A stretch of 64,000 bases of DNA from Paractinoplanes aksuensis (GCF_024137025.1 NZ_JAMYJR010000056.1:1-64000); one strand, 5' to 3'. Positions 17,764 to 27,172 are shown, numbered from the stretch's first letter. Made by a program: numbers and translations. The notes: generated by a model from the sequence alone, not told the origin.

Positions 17764-18525
17764 TCAAATGTCGCGTCGGCGCACCACTGCCACCGCTATC
17801 AGCGAGGCGCTCACGGCGTAGCCGATCAAGGCGAGAGCGGGCGCCCACGGTTGTGTCGGCTCCGGTCCCATCAAGGTGGCCGCGGCGCTGCCGGGCAGCC
17901 ACGGCAGGACGGTCGCGGCCGCCGCGGCCGGCAGGAGGAACCCCAGAACCGGCAGGACGTAGTAGAGGCCGAGGACCGCGGCCACGGCGGCCACCGCGCT
18001 GCGCAGAAGCCAGCCGGCGGCGACGGCCAGCGCGGCCACCACGGTCAGGTGCAGAACCGCTCCGGCGAGCGCGCGGGCCACGCCCGGCGCGGTCAGCGAC
18101 AGGTCCACCCCGGCCGACCCGAGCAGGACGTGGACCACCGCGAACGTGCCGAGGACAAGGGCCGAGGCGACGGCCAGGACGGCGGTCGCGACCACGACGG
18201 CGCGGGCGAGAACGACCGTCGCCCGCCGTGGCACGGCGGTGAAGACCGGCAACGGCGCCTCGGCGGTGACCGTGCGAACGGCGAAGACGGCGACCAGGAT
18301 CTCGGCCACCGAGATACCCCCGAGCACTCCGGCCAGCGTCTCCACCTCACTGCCGGGCAGGGCGCCGACCAGCACCCCGACGGCGGGGAAGACCCCGATG
18401 CCGACGGTCAGGACGACCGCCGCGGCCGCGAACCACCAGGTGGAGCGGACGGTGCGCAGGCGGCGCCGGTCCGCGGCCAGCACGCGGGAGAAGGTCAGGG
18501 CGGGACGGGTCGTGAGCGCGCTCAT
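17764..18525 (-). CDS. ABC transporter permease subunit (ABC-2-like)
   Basis: A 253-aa integral membrane protein with about six hydrophobic segments (for example AAAAVVLTVGIGVFPAVGVLV near residues 32-55) and a short basic end (AVVRRRDI). It is the membrane partner of the ATPase encoded immediately upstream; ATG 18525 overlaps the ATPase stop as ATGA. By organisation it resembles small ABC-2 exporters used for peptide or drug efflux or self-immunity, but the cargo is unknown. It is the last gene of the run starting with the AfsR-like regulator and is followed by a strong hairpin. Confidence 0.78.
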   Translation of the reverse strand: MSALTTRPALTFSRVLAADRRRLRTVRSTWWFAAAAVVLTVGIGVFPAVGVLVGALPGSEVETLAGVLGGISVAEILVAVFAVRTVTAEAPLPVFTAVPRRATVVLARAVVVATAVLAVASALVLGTFAVVHVLLGSAGVDLSLTAPGVARALAGAVLHLTVVAALAVAAGWLLRSAVAAVAAVLGLYYVLPVLGFLLPAAAAATVLPWLPGSAAATLMGPEPTQPWAPALALIGYAVSASLIAVAVVRRRDI

Positions 18526-19244
18526 CGGTGGGACTCCCCTTCCAGGGTGTAGTCGCGGGTCAGGTCGAAGTAGGCGTCCTCGAGGGACTGGTGGCCGGCG
18601 GTCAGCTCGGCCATGGTCACGTCGGCCACGAGCCGGCCGCGGCCGATGACGATCAGGCGGTCGGCCGTCATCTCCATCTCGCTCATCAGATGGGAGGAGA
18701 GGAAAACCGTGCGGCCCTCGGCGGCGAGACTGCGCAGCAGCGTGCGGACCCAGCGGATGCCCTCCGGGTCGAGACCGTTGACCGGCTCGTCGAGGATGAC
18801 GACGCCGGGATCGCCCAGCAGGGCGGCGGCGATGCCGAGACGCTGGGACATGCCGAGCGAGAACCCGCCCGGGCGGCGGCCGGCCACCCCGGACAGCCCG
18901 ACCAGGCCCAGCACCTCGTCGACCCGGCGCAACGGGATGCCGTGGGTGGTCGCGAGCACGGCCAGGTGCTGGTAGGCGCTGCGGCGCGGATGCACGGCAC
19001 GGGCATCGAGCAGAACTCCGGCCTCATGCAGCGGCGCGGCCAACCGGTCGTACGGAAGGCCGTTGATCAGAATTCGGCCGGAGTCGGGTCGGGTCAGGCC
19101 GACGGCGATGCGCATGGTCGTCGACTTGCCGGCGCCGTTGGGGCCGAGGAAGCCGGTGACGGCCCCCGGTCGTACGGTGAAGGAAAGGTCTTGGACCGCC
19201 GTGTGCCGGCCGAAGTTCTTGGTGACAGCGCGGACGTCGAGCAT
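18522..19244 (-). CDS. ABC transporter ATP-binding protein
   Basis: A 240-aa ATPase that powers the adjacent permease. Walker A is GPNGAGKST, the signature appears as FSLGMSQRL (a divergent LSGGQ), Walker B is VVILDEPVNGLD and the switch His lies in LSSHLMSEME. A longer reading frame continues upstream, but family homology starts at MLDVRAVTKNFGRH, and ATG 19244 lies 5 nt after the stop of the CPBP protease gene. The closest architecture is the BcrA/DrrA-type subfamily of peptide and drug exporters. Cargo is unknown; neighbouring CPBP protease and SARP-like regulator suggest export of, or immunity to, a small product. Confidence 0.87.
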   Translation of the reverse strand: MLDVRAVTKNFGRHTAVQDLSFTVRPGAVTGFLGPNGAGKSTTMRIAVGLTRPDSGRILINGLPYDRLAAPLHEAGVLLDARAVHPRRSAYQHLAVLATTHGIPLRRVDEVLGLVGLSGVAGRRPGGFSLGMSQRLGIAAALLGDPGVVILDEPVNGLDPEGIRWVRTLLRSLAAEGRTVFLSSHLMSEMEMTADRLIVIGRGRLVADVTMAELTAGHQSLEDAYFDLTRDYTLEGESHR

Positions 19245-19249
19245 GGCAT

Positions 19250-20080
19250 CTACTTCCTTCCGAGAGCGAGAACGGCGAGGCCGACCACGGCGTACGCCAA
19301 CAGGTGCAGGAATCCGGCGGTCATCGCCTCGCCGGGGTAGAGCGTGCGGAGCAGGCCGTCGCCGAAGCCGCTGCCCGGGCCCGCGGCGTTGCCGGCCGCG
19401 TGCACCAGACCGAGGATCAGCAGGCTGCCGGTGCGGTTCCAGATCCGGCCGGTCAGAATTCGGTACGGGACCATCAGCACCGCCAGGAAGGCCAGCATCG
19501 CCACCGCCACCGGCAACGGGTTGCCGACCGCCAGTGACACGTGTTGCAGGGCGAAGACCGGTGCGACCAGGAGCGCGGCCATCACCAACGAGTGCCGCTG
19601 TTGCAGGCGGGCCTGGAAGAACCCCGACCAGGCGCCCTCCTCGGCCCAGTTGTTGGGGATCAGAGTGAGCACAAGGGACAGTGCGAAACCGGAGACGAGC
19701 GCGTCGGTCCAGGATCCGGTGGGCGCGCCCAGCAGCGGCCGGGCCAGCCCGACGGCGACGACCGGCACGACGGCCAGGGCCAGCGCGTACCAGCGCCAGG
19801 CGACCCGCCAGTCGACGAACCGGCGCAGGAACCGGCCGGCGGCCGCCGGCCCGTCGGCGATCCAGGTGATCGCCACCGCGGGCAGCAGCAGCCCGAGCAG
19901 CGACGTGGCCACGATGAACACCTGGTGGGGCACGGGAACGTCGACGAGCAGCGGGAAGAAGGCGATGCCCTGGCCGACGGTGAACAACCAGGCCAGGAAG
20001 GCGGTCAGCGGGTGGCCGGCGATCCAGCGGGAGATCCCGGACCGGACGGGCCCGGCCGGCGTGACGAGCGTGGACTGCAT
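19250..20080 (-). CDS. CPBP-family intramembrane metalloprotease (CAAX protease-like)
   Basis: A 276-aa polytopic membrane protein (about eight hydrophobic segments) of the CPBP/Abi family, intramembrane glutamate-type proteases related to CAAX processing enzymes. The three family motifs are visible: the paired Glu in WAEEGAWSGFF (normally followed by a Trp-Arg-Gly), the His in VFALQHVSL, and His and Asn in LGLVHAAGN. In bacteria such proteins often accompany bacteriocin or peptide-pheromone loci as maturation or immunity factors. The gene sits 12 nt after the 100-aa protein gene and 5 nt before the ABC ATPase, in a single operon. Confidence 0.82.
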   Translation of the reverse strand: MQSTLVTPAGPVRSGISRWIAGHPLTAFLAWLFTVGQGIAFFPLLVDVPVPHQVFIVATSLLGLLLPAVAITWIADGPAAAGRFLRRFVDWRVAWRWYALALAVVPVVAVGLARPLLGAPTGSWTDALVSGFALSLVLTLIPNNWAEEGAWSGFFQARLQQRHSLVMAALLVAPVFALQHVSLAVGNPLPVAVAMLAFLAVLMVPYRILTGRIWNRTGSLLILGLVHAAGNAAGPGSGFGDGLLRTLYPGEAMTAGFLHLLAYAVVGLAVLALGRK

Positions 20081-20092
20081 GGTGGTGTCCCT

Positions 20093-20395
20093 TCAGAACC
20101 GTACGAGAAGGTGCGGGCCGACGTGCTCGAAGTCCTCGCAGCACAGGCCGGCGAGCACCTGAGGCTCGTCCGCGGGCAGCTCGAGCGCGGTCGCGCCGGT
20201 GCGGCGCAGCGCGGCCACCAGCTCGCAAACGAGCTCGGACAGCGGTGGGGTCAGTTCGAGGAGCCGGGTGACGCCGTCGGCGCCGGTGCGCGTGACGGCG
20301 GTGCCGAGGGCCGGGGTTCCCGGCGGGGCGGCGATGTCGGCGAGTTCCCAGCGGGTGGTGTTCCCGGCCGGTGTCCGCCGCAGCACTGTGGTCAT
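20093..20395 (-). CDS. Hypothetical 100-aa protein between regulator and CPBP protease
   Basis: I do not recognise this protein. It is 100 residues long, soluble, with an N-terminal beta-like half (MTTVLRRTPAGNTTRWELADI), a central amphipathic helix (LSELVCELVAALRR) and a Cys-Cys pair in LAGLCCEDFEHVG near the end. Its codon usage matches its neighbours and it is tightly packed: 16 nt after the regulator stop and 12 nt before the CPBP start. That placement between a SARP-like regulator and a protease/exporter pair would suit an accessory protein or a processed substrate, but there is no Gly-Gly leader or Cys-rich core to support a peptide precursor. Confidence 0.6.
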   Translation of the reverse strand: MTTVLRRTPAGNTTRWELADIAAPPGTPALGTAVTRTGADGVTRLLELTPPLSELVCELVAALRRTGATALELPADEPQVLAGLCCEDFEHVGPHLLVRF

Positions 20396-20411
20396 GCCCC
20401 GACGATGCGGC

Positions 20412-23282
20412 TCAGGGCTTGCGCGATCCTTGCACGCCGTTTGCGGTCAGCCGCGGAACCCGGCACACGTCGCCCAGCACGGCGCTGCGGGTCGCGGCCT
20501 CGGCGACCAGCTCGGCGGCCCGGCCGGCGTCACCCACGCGCCGATGGGCCTCGGCCCGCAGCAACAGATAGAACGGCAGGAACAGCAACACCCCGGAAGC
20601 AGCAACCCGTTGGTACGCCTCGTCGGCCCGACCCGGCGCGGCCGGGTCGCCCCGCATCGCCTCGGCCCAGGCCACGAGCACACGGGCGTGCGCGCCGAAG
20701 AGTGAGTCCTCGTGATCGGCGCACGCCGTGGCCCGCCGGTGGCAGGCGTCGGCATCGCCCCGCATGGCGTGCAGCCACGCCGCGTACAGGTCGGTCTCCA
20801 TCGTGAGGGTCGCGTCGCCGGCCGCCCGATCGTGGGCCAGCCGGACGGCCCGGTCGGCGGCCGGGTCATCGCCGCGGCAGTGCGCGACGATCGCGGTGTA
20901 GGCGGGCACCGCGATCTGAATCGCGGGCACGCCGATCTCATGTTCCGCGGCCGCGCGCAGGTGCTCGGCCGCCTCGTCCAGCTGACCGCGGACCGTCTGC
21001 CCCCAGCCGGCGACGAAGTGCGCGGCGGCCCGGGCGGCCGGGTCCAGATCGGTGGCCAGGGCCCGCTCGGCGATCGCCACGACCTCGCCGTAGCGGCCGC
21101 TCACGCCCCGGGTCACCAGCGCGTTGACCCAGCCGGCGATGCTCTCGATCAGGTCCGGTTCGCCGCCGCCGTCGCCCGTGGCCGGGCGCGCTCCCCCGCT
21201 CCAGACCCGCACGACGGCCAACCGGCCGCGCACCGACTGAACGAGTTGCGCGTCGACGGCCCGCTCGGCCAGGGCCAGCGCCTGTTCGAGCAGGCGTTCG
21301 GCCTCGCGGTAGGCGTTGCGGGTCACCGCGTCGTCGGCCGCGGCGGCCAGGAACGGCACGGCGGCGGCCCCGGTGACGGGCTCGGCCAGGGCGAGGTGCC
21401 GGGCCACCGCGACGACGTCCGGCGCGGCCAGCACCCCACGGGCGCGCACGGCCTCGGCCAGGCGGGCGTGCAGGCGTACCCGCCGGGCCTGGAACACCCC
21501 GCGTTCGAGGGTCTGCCGCACGAGGTCGTGCCGCAGCGCGAACCCCGGCCCCTGCTCGACCAGCAGCTCGGCCAGCAGGGCGCTCTCACCGGCATCGAGC
21601 ACCGCGTCGGCGTCGAGCCCGGTCACCGCGGCCAGCGTCTCGACGTCGATCGGACGGCCGGCCAGCGCGGCCACCGTGAGCAGCGCGACCGTCGGCTGCG
21701 GCAGTCGTTCGAGACGCCGCCGCAGCACCTCCTCGACGCCGGCCGGCAGCGCCTCGCCCACCGCGTCGGGGTCGAGCCGCTGCTCACTGGCCAGCAACCG
21801 GGCCAGTTCGCCGACGAAGAACGGGTTCCCTTCGGTACGCCGATGCAGCGCCTCGGCCACGCCGGGCCCCGGCACCTGGCCCGAGACGCGGCGCACGACC
21901 TCGGCGATGTCGTCGACCCCGAGCCCGGGCAGGGGTAGCCGGACCACGGCGTCGCGGCGCAACGCGGCCACCACGGCCTCGGCGCCCGGCTCCCCGCTGC
22001 GGACCGCGACGGCGAAGAGCACACCGTGGTCGATCAACTGATCCACGGCCAGCGCGAGCAGGGTGCGGCTGTCCGGATCCACCCACTGCAGGTCGTCGAG
22101 GACCACGAGCAACGGCGCGACCCGATGCGCGGCCAGCAGCAGGTCGACGACCCCGCGGAAGAGCCGGGTCGGCGAGCCGCCCGCGGGCCCGCCCGCCACC
22201 ATGAGCTCCAGCGCGTGCCCGGCCGCCTCGCCGGGCGCGCCGTCCGGCAGGCGTTCCGCGACCTCGCGCACGATGGTGACCCAGGGCCACAGCGCCGGCA
22301 TGGCCCCTGTGCCCACTCCCGACCCGTGCACCACCGAGCCGCCGGCCGCGACGACCCGCTCGGCCACCGCTTGCAGCAGGGTCGTCTTGCCCGCCCCGGC
22401 CGACGCCTCCAGCACCAGCAACGCGCCTCGCCCCCGCCCGGCGGCGGCCCGAGCCTGATCGACCACGGCGAGCGCGGCCGCCCGTCCGAGCAGGGAGTCG
22501 GCCGCGTCGGCTTCCGGGGGGTCGCTCAGCTCGACGACAGCCGGGGCCGGCACCACTGTCAGGGCCGGGTCGTGGCGCAGGATGCCGGCCTCGAGCTCAC
22601 GGGTGTCGTCGGCCGGGTCGAGCCCCAGCTCCTCGGCCAGCCCGCGCCGCAGCCGGGCCAGGACGGCCAGCGCGTCAGACTGGCGCCCGGTGCGGTACAG
22701 CCCGAGGGCGAGCGCCCGCCAGCCGCGCTCGCGGAACGGGTTGGCCGTCACGAACCGTCCGCCCGCGGCCACCACGGCCTCCGCGTCCCCGGCGAGCAGG
22801 GCCGCTTCGAGCGCGAACTCCTCGGCCGCCAGGCGTAGTTCGGCCAGCCGGGCTGCCTCGGCCCGCGCGAAGGGCACCGCCTGCAGATCGGCGAGCGCGT
22901 CCCCGCGCCAGAGCCCCAGCGCCTCGGCCAGCAGCGCGCGCGGATCGCCGGCCCGGCGGGCGTCGGTCAGCAGCTGTTCGAAACGGTTGACGTCCACATG
23001 GGCCGGGTCGAGGTCCAACATCCACCCCGGCGGCCGGGTCAGCAGGTGCGGCCCGTCGGCCGCCAACAGGCGACGCAGACGCGAAACGTACGACTGCAGT
23101 CCCAACGTGGCCCGCGCCGGCGGCTCCCGCGGCCACAACTCATCGACGAACCGGTCGAGCGGCACGACCCGGCGCGCATTGAGAGCCAGCAACGCGAACA
23201 CCGCCCGCTGCTTGAGCCCACCGAGCCGCAGCGCCTCTCCCCCGGCCTCCGCCCCCACCGGCCCGAGCAGCACCACCCGCAT
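20412..23282 (-). CDS. AfsR/SARP-type regulator with BTAD and AAA ATPase domains
   Basis: A 956-aa pathway regulator. Residues 1-~90 form an OmpR-type winged helix (LVP... replaced here by VVPLDRFVDELWP, LQSYVSRLRRLL), ~95-240 a bacterial transcriptional activator (BTAD) domain, ~270-560 an ATPase with Walker A EASAGAGKTTLL and Walker B LLVVLDDLQW, then TPR-like helices to the end. Such large SARPs activate secondary-metabolite or stress loci by binding direct repeats near -35. It leads a minus-strand run with the 100-aa protein, CPBP protease and ABC transporter, all with gaps under 20 nt, so it may control its own operon. A stretch of 190 nt separates it from the E2 gene upstream. Confidence 0.87.
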   Translation of the reverse strand: MRVVLLGPVGAEAGGEALRLGGLKQRAVFALLALNARRVVPLDRFVDELWPREPPARATLGLQSYVSRLRRLLAADGPHLLTRPPGWMLDLDPAHVDVNRFEQLLTDARRAGDPRALLAEALGLWRGDALADLQAVPFARAEAARLAELRLAAEEFALEAALLAGDAEAVVAAGGRFVTANPFRERGWRALALGLYRTGRQSDALAVLARLRRGLAEELGLDPADDTRELEAGILRHDPALTVVPAPAVVELSDPPEADAADSLLGRAAALAVVDQARAAAGRGRGALLVLEASAGAGKTTLLQAVAERVVAAGGSVVHGSGVGTGAMPALWPWVTIVREVAERLPDGAPGEAAGHALELMVAGGPAGGSPTRLFRGVVDLLLAAHRVAPLLVVLDDLQWVDPDSRTLLALAVDQLIDHGVLFAVAVRSGEPGAEAVVAALRRDAVVRLPLPGLGVDDIAEVVRRVSGQVPGPGVAEALHRRTEGNPFFVGELARLLASEQRLDPDAVGEALPAGVEEVLRRRLERLPQPTVALLTVAALAGRPIDVETLAAVTGLDADAVLDAGESALLAELLVEQGPGFALRHDLVRQTLERGVFQARRVRLHARLAEAVRARGVLAAPDVVAVARHLALAEPVTGAAAVPFLAAAADDAVTRNAYREAERLLEQALALAERAVDAQLVQSVRGRLAVVRVWSGGARPATGDGGGEPDLIESIAGWVNALVTRGVSGRYGEVVAIAERALATDLDPAARAAAHFVAGWGQTVRGQLDEAAEHLRAAAEHEIGVPAIQIAVPAYTAIVAHCRGDDPAADRAVRLAHDRAAGDATLTMETDLYAAWLHAMRGDADACHRRATACADHEDSLFGAHARVLVAWAEAMRGDPAAPGRADEAYQRVAASGVLLFLPFYLLLRAEAHRRVGDAGRAAELVAEAATRSAVLGDVCRVPRLTANGVQGSRKP

Positions 23283-23472
23283 GCCCGCGAGTCTCGCACG
23301 CGAACTCGCGGTCGCAGAACCGCACGTTCACAGCGTGGCGATCAGCCGTCGGGTCCGACGATTGCCTGATCGCCACACAATCGGCGCGCGGAACTCCCTC
23401 ACCGCCGTAACCGCCGGGCACGCGGAACTCCGCAGCCGCCCGACTCAGGTTCGTCAGCGGCCGCCGAACCGT

Positions 23473-25116
23473 TCAGAGCTTGGCGATCGCCGAGGCCGGG
23501 TTCTCGATGGCGTCGGCGACACTGCGCATGAAGGCGGCGGCGGTGGCGCCGTCGGCCACGCGGTGGTCGAAGACGAAGCTCATCTGGCAGATCTTGCGAA
23601 CGCAGAGCTGGCCGCCGATGACCCAGGGGCGGTCGATGATGCGTCCGAAACCCAGGATGGCCACCTGGGGGTGGTTGATGATGGCGGCGCTGCCGTCGAC
23701 GTTGAAGCTGCCGTAGTTGTTGAGGGTGAAAGTGCCGTTGCCGGTCAACGTGCCGGCTCGGGCGGCCTCGGTGATACGGCGGATCTCCTCGTCCAGGCGG
23801 GTCGTGGTGAGCGAACCGGCATCGGTGACGGCCGGGACCACAAGACCGCGCGAGCCCTGGACTGCTACGCCCAGGTCAATACGATCGAGCTCGACTATCT
23901 CCTGGCGCTCGGTGTCCACGCGGGAGTTGAAGACGGGGTACTCGCGCAGCGCGGCCACCGTGAAGCGGGCGATGTAGGCCATCAGCCCGGGTCCGGGGCG
24001 GGTGGCCTCGCGCAGCTCCCACAGCCGGGTGGCGTCGAGGTCGACCCACACCGTGGCTTCCGGGATCTCGGCCCGGCTGCGCGTGAGCGCGGCCGATGTC
24101 GCCCGGCGGAAGGCACTCATCGGAGTGCGCCGCTCCCCCGGCGCCGCAAATGAACTCGCCGCCGCGAACGACCCCGAAGCCACGGCCGACCCCGACGCCG
24201 CAAGCGAACCGGGCGCCGCAAGCGAACCGGGCGCCGCAAGCGAACCGGGCGCTGCAAGTGGCCCCGAGGCTGCGATCGATCCCGGCGACGCGGACGAGTT
24301 CGGCGGCGCAAGGGGGCCCGCCGACGATGGCGCAGACGGCAGCGGTGCGGACGGCACGGCCAGCGCCCGGGTCACGTCGGAGCGGACGATCAGCCCGCCC
24401 GGCCCCGTGCCGTCGAGTGTGCGGAGGTCGACACCGCCCTCGCGGGCCAGCTTCCGCACCAGCGGCGAGACGACGAGCGGCACGCGCGAGACCGGCGCCG
24501 GCACCGCATGCGCCACCGCCGCTCGCGGCCGACGGCGACGCCCCGACGCGGCAGCGCCGCCCGAGGTGCCGTACCCGATGAGGACATTCCCCGAGCCCGC
24601 CCGTTCCTCTTCGCGATAAGTCTCGCCCGAGGCAGACGAAGCGGAAGCGCCCTCCGGCACAGGGGACGAAGCCGCCGCAGCATCCGACGCCGACGCAGCA
24701 ACCGTGGCAGACGCACCATCCGAAGCCGGCGCAAGAACCGAAGCGGACGCACCATCTGAAGTCGACACGAGGAGCGGTGCCGGCGCAGAAAGCGGAGCCG
24801 ACGCACCAGCCGAAAGCGGCGGAGGAGTCGAGCCGGCTGCAGCGACCGTCAGCAGCGGCTTGCCCACCTCCAGCACGCCCCCTTCCGGCGCGTGCCGGAT
24901 GGCGACCTGACCTGCGAACGGTGACGGGACCTCGACCAGCGACTTGGCCGTCTCCACCTCGACCACCGGCTGATCGACTTCGACCACGTCGCCCTCGGCC
25001 ACGAGCCACCGCACCACCTCGGCCTCGGTCAGCCCCTCGCCGAGATCCGGCAGCCGAAACACCTGGTCAAGCGACTCGGACCCCTGGTCAGCGCGCTCGG
25101 ACACCTGGTCGGTCAC
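23473..25116 (-). CDS. bkdC: Branched-chain 2-oxoacid dehydrogenase E2 (dihydrolipoamide acyltransferase)
   Basis: A 547-aa core subunit that transfers acyl groups from E1 to CoA, supplying branched starter units and degrading Val/Leu/Ile. It has a lipoyl domain (~18-92) with the lipoylated Lys in VETAKSLVEV, a long Ala/Ser/Pro linker, a peripheral-subunit-binding domain (SPLVRKLAREGGVDL), a second Ala/Pro linker with a six-residue repeat, and the catalytic domain ending with the active-site stretch FDHRVADG. GTG 25116 overlaps the E1beta stop (GTGA) and is preferred to longer starts, since the lipoyl domain begins shortly after it. One lipoyl domain only. Pyruvate or other 2-oxoacids as substrate cannot be excluded. 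Confidence 0.88.
   Translation of the reverse strand: MTDQVSERADQGSESLDQVFRLPDLGEGLTEAEVVRWLVAEGDVVEVDQPVVEVETAKSLVEVPSPFAGQVAIRHAPEGGVLEVGKPLLTVAAAGSTPPPLSAGASAPLSAPAPLLVSTSDGASASVLAPASDGASATVAASASDAAAASSPVPEGASASSASGETYREEERAGSGNVLIGYGTSGGAAASGRRRRPRAAVAHAVPAPVSRVPLVVSPLVRKLAREGGVDLRTLDGTGPGGLIVRSDVTRALAVPSAPLPSAPSSAGPLAPPNSSASPGSIAASGPLAAPGSLAAPGSLAAPGSLAASGSAVASGSFAAASSFAAPGERRTPMSAFRRATSAALTRSRAEIPEATVWVDLDATRLWELREATRPGPGLMAYIARFTVAALREYPVFNSRVDTERQEIVELDRIDLGVAVQGSRGLVVPAVTDAGSLTTTRLDEEIRRITEAARAGTLTGNGTFTLNNYGSFNVDGSAAIINHPQVAILGFGRIIDRPWVIGGQLCVRKICQMSFVFDHRVADGATAAAFMRSVADAIENPASAIAKL
24200..24253. repeat. 18-bp tandem repeat in the E2 linker
   Basis: Three exact or near-exact copies of an 18-base unit (starting gcaagcgaacc) at 24200-24217, 24218-24235 and 24236-24253, with diverged flanking copies. 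In the E2 protein this gives a six-residue Ala-Pro-Gly-Ser-Leu type repeat in the flexible linker before the catalytic domain. In-frame copy-number change would only alter linker length. Confidence 0.85.
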
Positions 25117-26102
25117 GAGTCCTCCCACTGCAGGTCGTCGACCGCGTCGAGGACCCGGTCGACGCCGGGCAGGTGCAGGTGCTCGTATTTCGGCGGCGGG
25201 TACGGGATGTCGAAACCGGTAACCCGGCGGATCGGCGCGGCCAGCGAGTGGAAGCACCGCTCGGTCACCCGGGCCACGATCTCGGACGAGACGCTGGCGA
25301 AGCCCGACGCCTCGGCGACCACCACCGCGCGGCCGGTGGAGCGGACCGCCGCGCACACCGTCTCGTCGTCGAACGGCACGATCGAGCGCAGATCCACCAC
25401 CTGCAGGCTGCGCCCCTCGCGGTCGGCCACCTCGGCCGCCTCCAGGGCGACGGGCACGCTCGGCCCGTACGCGATCAGCGTGGCGTCCGTGCCCTCGCGC
25501 CGCACCACGGCCCGCCCGATGGCCGGCGGGCGTGGGCCGAGTTCGACCTCTTCCTTGCTCCAGTACAGCTTCTTCGGTTCGAGGAACACGACCGGGTCGG
25601 GCGAGGCGATGGCCTCCCGCAACATGGCGTACGCGTCGGCCGGCGTCGACGGCGCCACCACGTGCAACCCGGGCGTGTGCGCGTAGTACGCCTCGGACGA
25701 GTCGCAGTGGTGCTCGACGCCACCGATCCCCCCGGCGTACGGGATCCGGATGACCATCGGCAGCGCCACCCGGCCGCGCGTGCGGTTCCGCATCTTGGCC
25801 ACGTGGCTGACGATCTGCTCGAAGGCCGGGTAGGCGAACGCGTCGAACTGCATCTCGACCACCGGCCGCATGCCGTTCATGGCCATGCCGACCGCCACGC
25901 CGACGATCCCGGACTCGGCCAGGGGCGTGTCGAAGCAGCGGTCTTCGCCGAACTCGGCGGTCAGCCCGTCGGTGACGCGGAAGACGCCACCCAGCGGCCC
26001 GACATCCTCGCCGAATACTACGACCGTCGGATCGTCGGACAATGCGTCGCGCAGGGCCCGGTTCAGCGCCTGGGCCATCGACAACTTCTCGTGCCGGGTC
26101 AT
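25113..26102 (-). CDS. bkdB: Branched-chain 2-oxoacid dehydrogenase E1 beta subunit
   Basis: A 329-aa transketolase-like subunit that forms the alpha2beta2 thiamine-diphosphate decarboxylase with the upstream gene product. Characteristic segments are VFGEDVGPLGGVFRVTDGL near the N terminus, the His-containing EHHCDSSEAYYAHTPGL in the middle, and the C-terminal transketolase half beginning around VVRREGTDATLIAYGPS. ATG 26102 overlaps the E1alpha stop as ATGA; the frame continues upstream, but family homology begins at MTRHEKLSMAQALN. Its stop overlaps the E2 GTG start. The three genes are thus a fully coupled operon. Confidence 0.9.
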   Translation of the reverse strand: MTRHEKLSMAQALNRALRDALSDDPTVVVFGEDVGPLGGVFRVTDGLTAEFGEDRCFDTPLAESGIVGVAVGMAMNGMRPVVEMQFDAFAYPAFEQIVSHVAKMRNRTRGRVALPMVIRIPYAGGIGGVEHHCDSSEAYYAHTPGLHVVAPSTPADAYAMLREAIASPDPVVFLEPKKLYWSKEEVELGPRPPAIGRAVVRREGTDATLIAYGPSVPVALEAAEVADREGRSLQVVDLRSIVPFDDETVCAAVRSTGRAVVVAEASGFASVSSEIVARVTERCFHSLAAPIRRVTGFDIPYPPPKYEHLHLPGVDRVLDAVDDLQWEDS

Positions 26103-27172
26103 CGCGCCGCCACCTCCCGGTCCAGTTCGTCGGCCAGCTGAGCCGCCTGCTCCCGCAACTGCGGAGTCGGCGAGGAGTAGACGGAAGCGAACAGCTGGGC
26201 CGGATCGGGTTCGATGTCCCGGTTCAGCCCGTCGCGCACATGCTCGGCCACGCGCTCCGCCTCGGCGCGGAAGGCGGTCTCGTCGATCGACAGATAGGCC
26301 GACAGCCGGACAATCGGATCGCGCCCGGTCCACGCCTCGACGTCAGCGGCGGCGCGGTAGCGGGTCGCGTCGTCGGCGTTCGTGTGCGCCTGCATGCGGT
26401 AGGTGTGCGCCTCTATCAACTGCGGTCCCTCGCCGGCGCGGGCACGGATCACCGCGTTGCCCAGCACCGACAGCAGCGCGGCCACGTCGTTGCCGTCGAC
26501 GCGCTCGCCCGGCAGGCCGTAGCCGACACCCTTGTGGGCCAGCGACGGCGCTGCGGTCTGCCGGGCCAGGGGCACACTGATCGCGTACTCGTTGTTCTGG
26601 ATCAGGAAGACGACCGGGGCCTTGAGCACGGCGGCGAAGTTGAGCGCCTCGTGGAAGTCGCCCTCGCTGGTGCCGCCGTCGCCGCAGAGCGCCATCACCA
26701 CGGTCGGTTCGCCCCGCAGCCGGGCCGCGTGGGCCACCCCGACCGCGTGCGGCAACTGGGTCGCCAGCGGCGTGGCATGCGGGGCGACCCGGTGCTCGTA
26801 CGGGTCCCAGCCGCAGTGCCAGTCGCCCTTGAGCAGGGTCAGCGCCTCGACCGGGTCGACCCCGCGCTCGACCACGGCCGCCGTGTCGCGATAGGTCGGG
26901 AACAGCCAGTCGCCCTCGTCGAGCACCTGGGCCGCGGCGATCTGGCACGCCTCCTGCCCGTGCGACGACGGGTAGACGGCCAGCCGGCCCTGGCGGACCA
27001 GGGCGTACGCCTGATCGTTGAGCCGGCGGGCAGTGATCAGCGAGGCCAGGGCGCGGCGCAGCGCGGCATCGTCGGGGAGGGCGCGACCGGCATCGGCGAC
27101 GGGGTGGCCGTGCGCGTCGATGAGGGTCACCGGGGTGTCGGAGGGCAGAAGGTGGTCTGCGTCACCTGTCAT
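26099..27172 (-). CDS. bkdA: Branched-chain 2-oxoacid dehydrogenase E1 alpha subunit
   Basis: A 357-aa thiamine-diphosphate-dependent subunit that decarboxylates branched-chain 2-oxoacids. The ThDP/Mg motif is ALCGDGGTSEGDFHEALNFA followed by IQNNEYAIS; the phosphorylation-loop region (EAHTYRMQAHTNADD) matches the family. ATG 27172 is chosen because it begins the family-like N terminus (MTGDADHLLPS); the ribosome-binding site there is weak, and an in-frame ATG at 27208 is an alternative. The gene is first in the bkd operon and divergent from an Lrp/AsnC gene with ~130 nt between, the classical arrangement for Lrp-controlled bkd loci. Regulation by branched-chain amino acids is inferred. Confidence 0.9.
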   Translation of the reverse strand: MTGDADHLLPSDTPVTLIDAHGHPVADAGRALPDDAALRRALASLITARRLNDQAYALVRQGRLAVYPSSHGQEACQIAAAQVLDEGDWLFPTYRDTAAVVERGVDPVEALTLLKGDWHCGWDPYEHRVAPHATPLATQLPHAVGVAHAARLRGEPTVVMALCGDGGTSEGDFHEALNFAAVLKAPVVFLIQNNEYAISVPLARQTAAPSLAHKGVGYGLPGERVDGNDVAALLSVLGNAVIRARAGEGPQLIEAHTYRMQAHTNADDATRYRAAADVEAWTGRDPIVRLSAYLSIDETAFRAEAERVAEHVRDGLNRDIEPDPAQLFASVYSSPTPQLREQAAQLADELDREVAAR

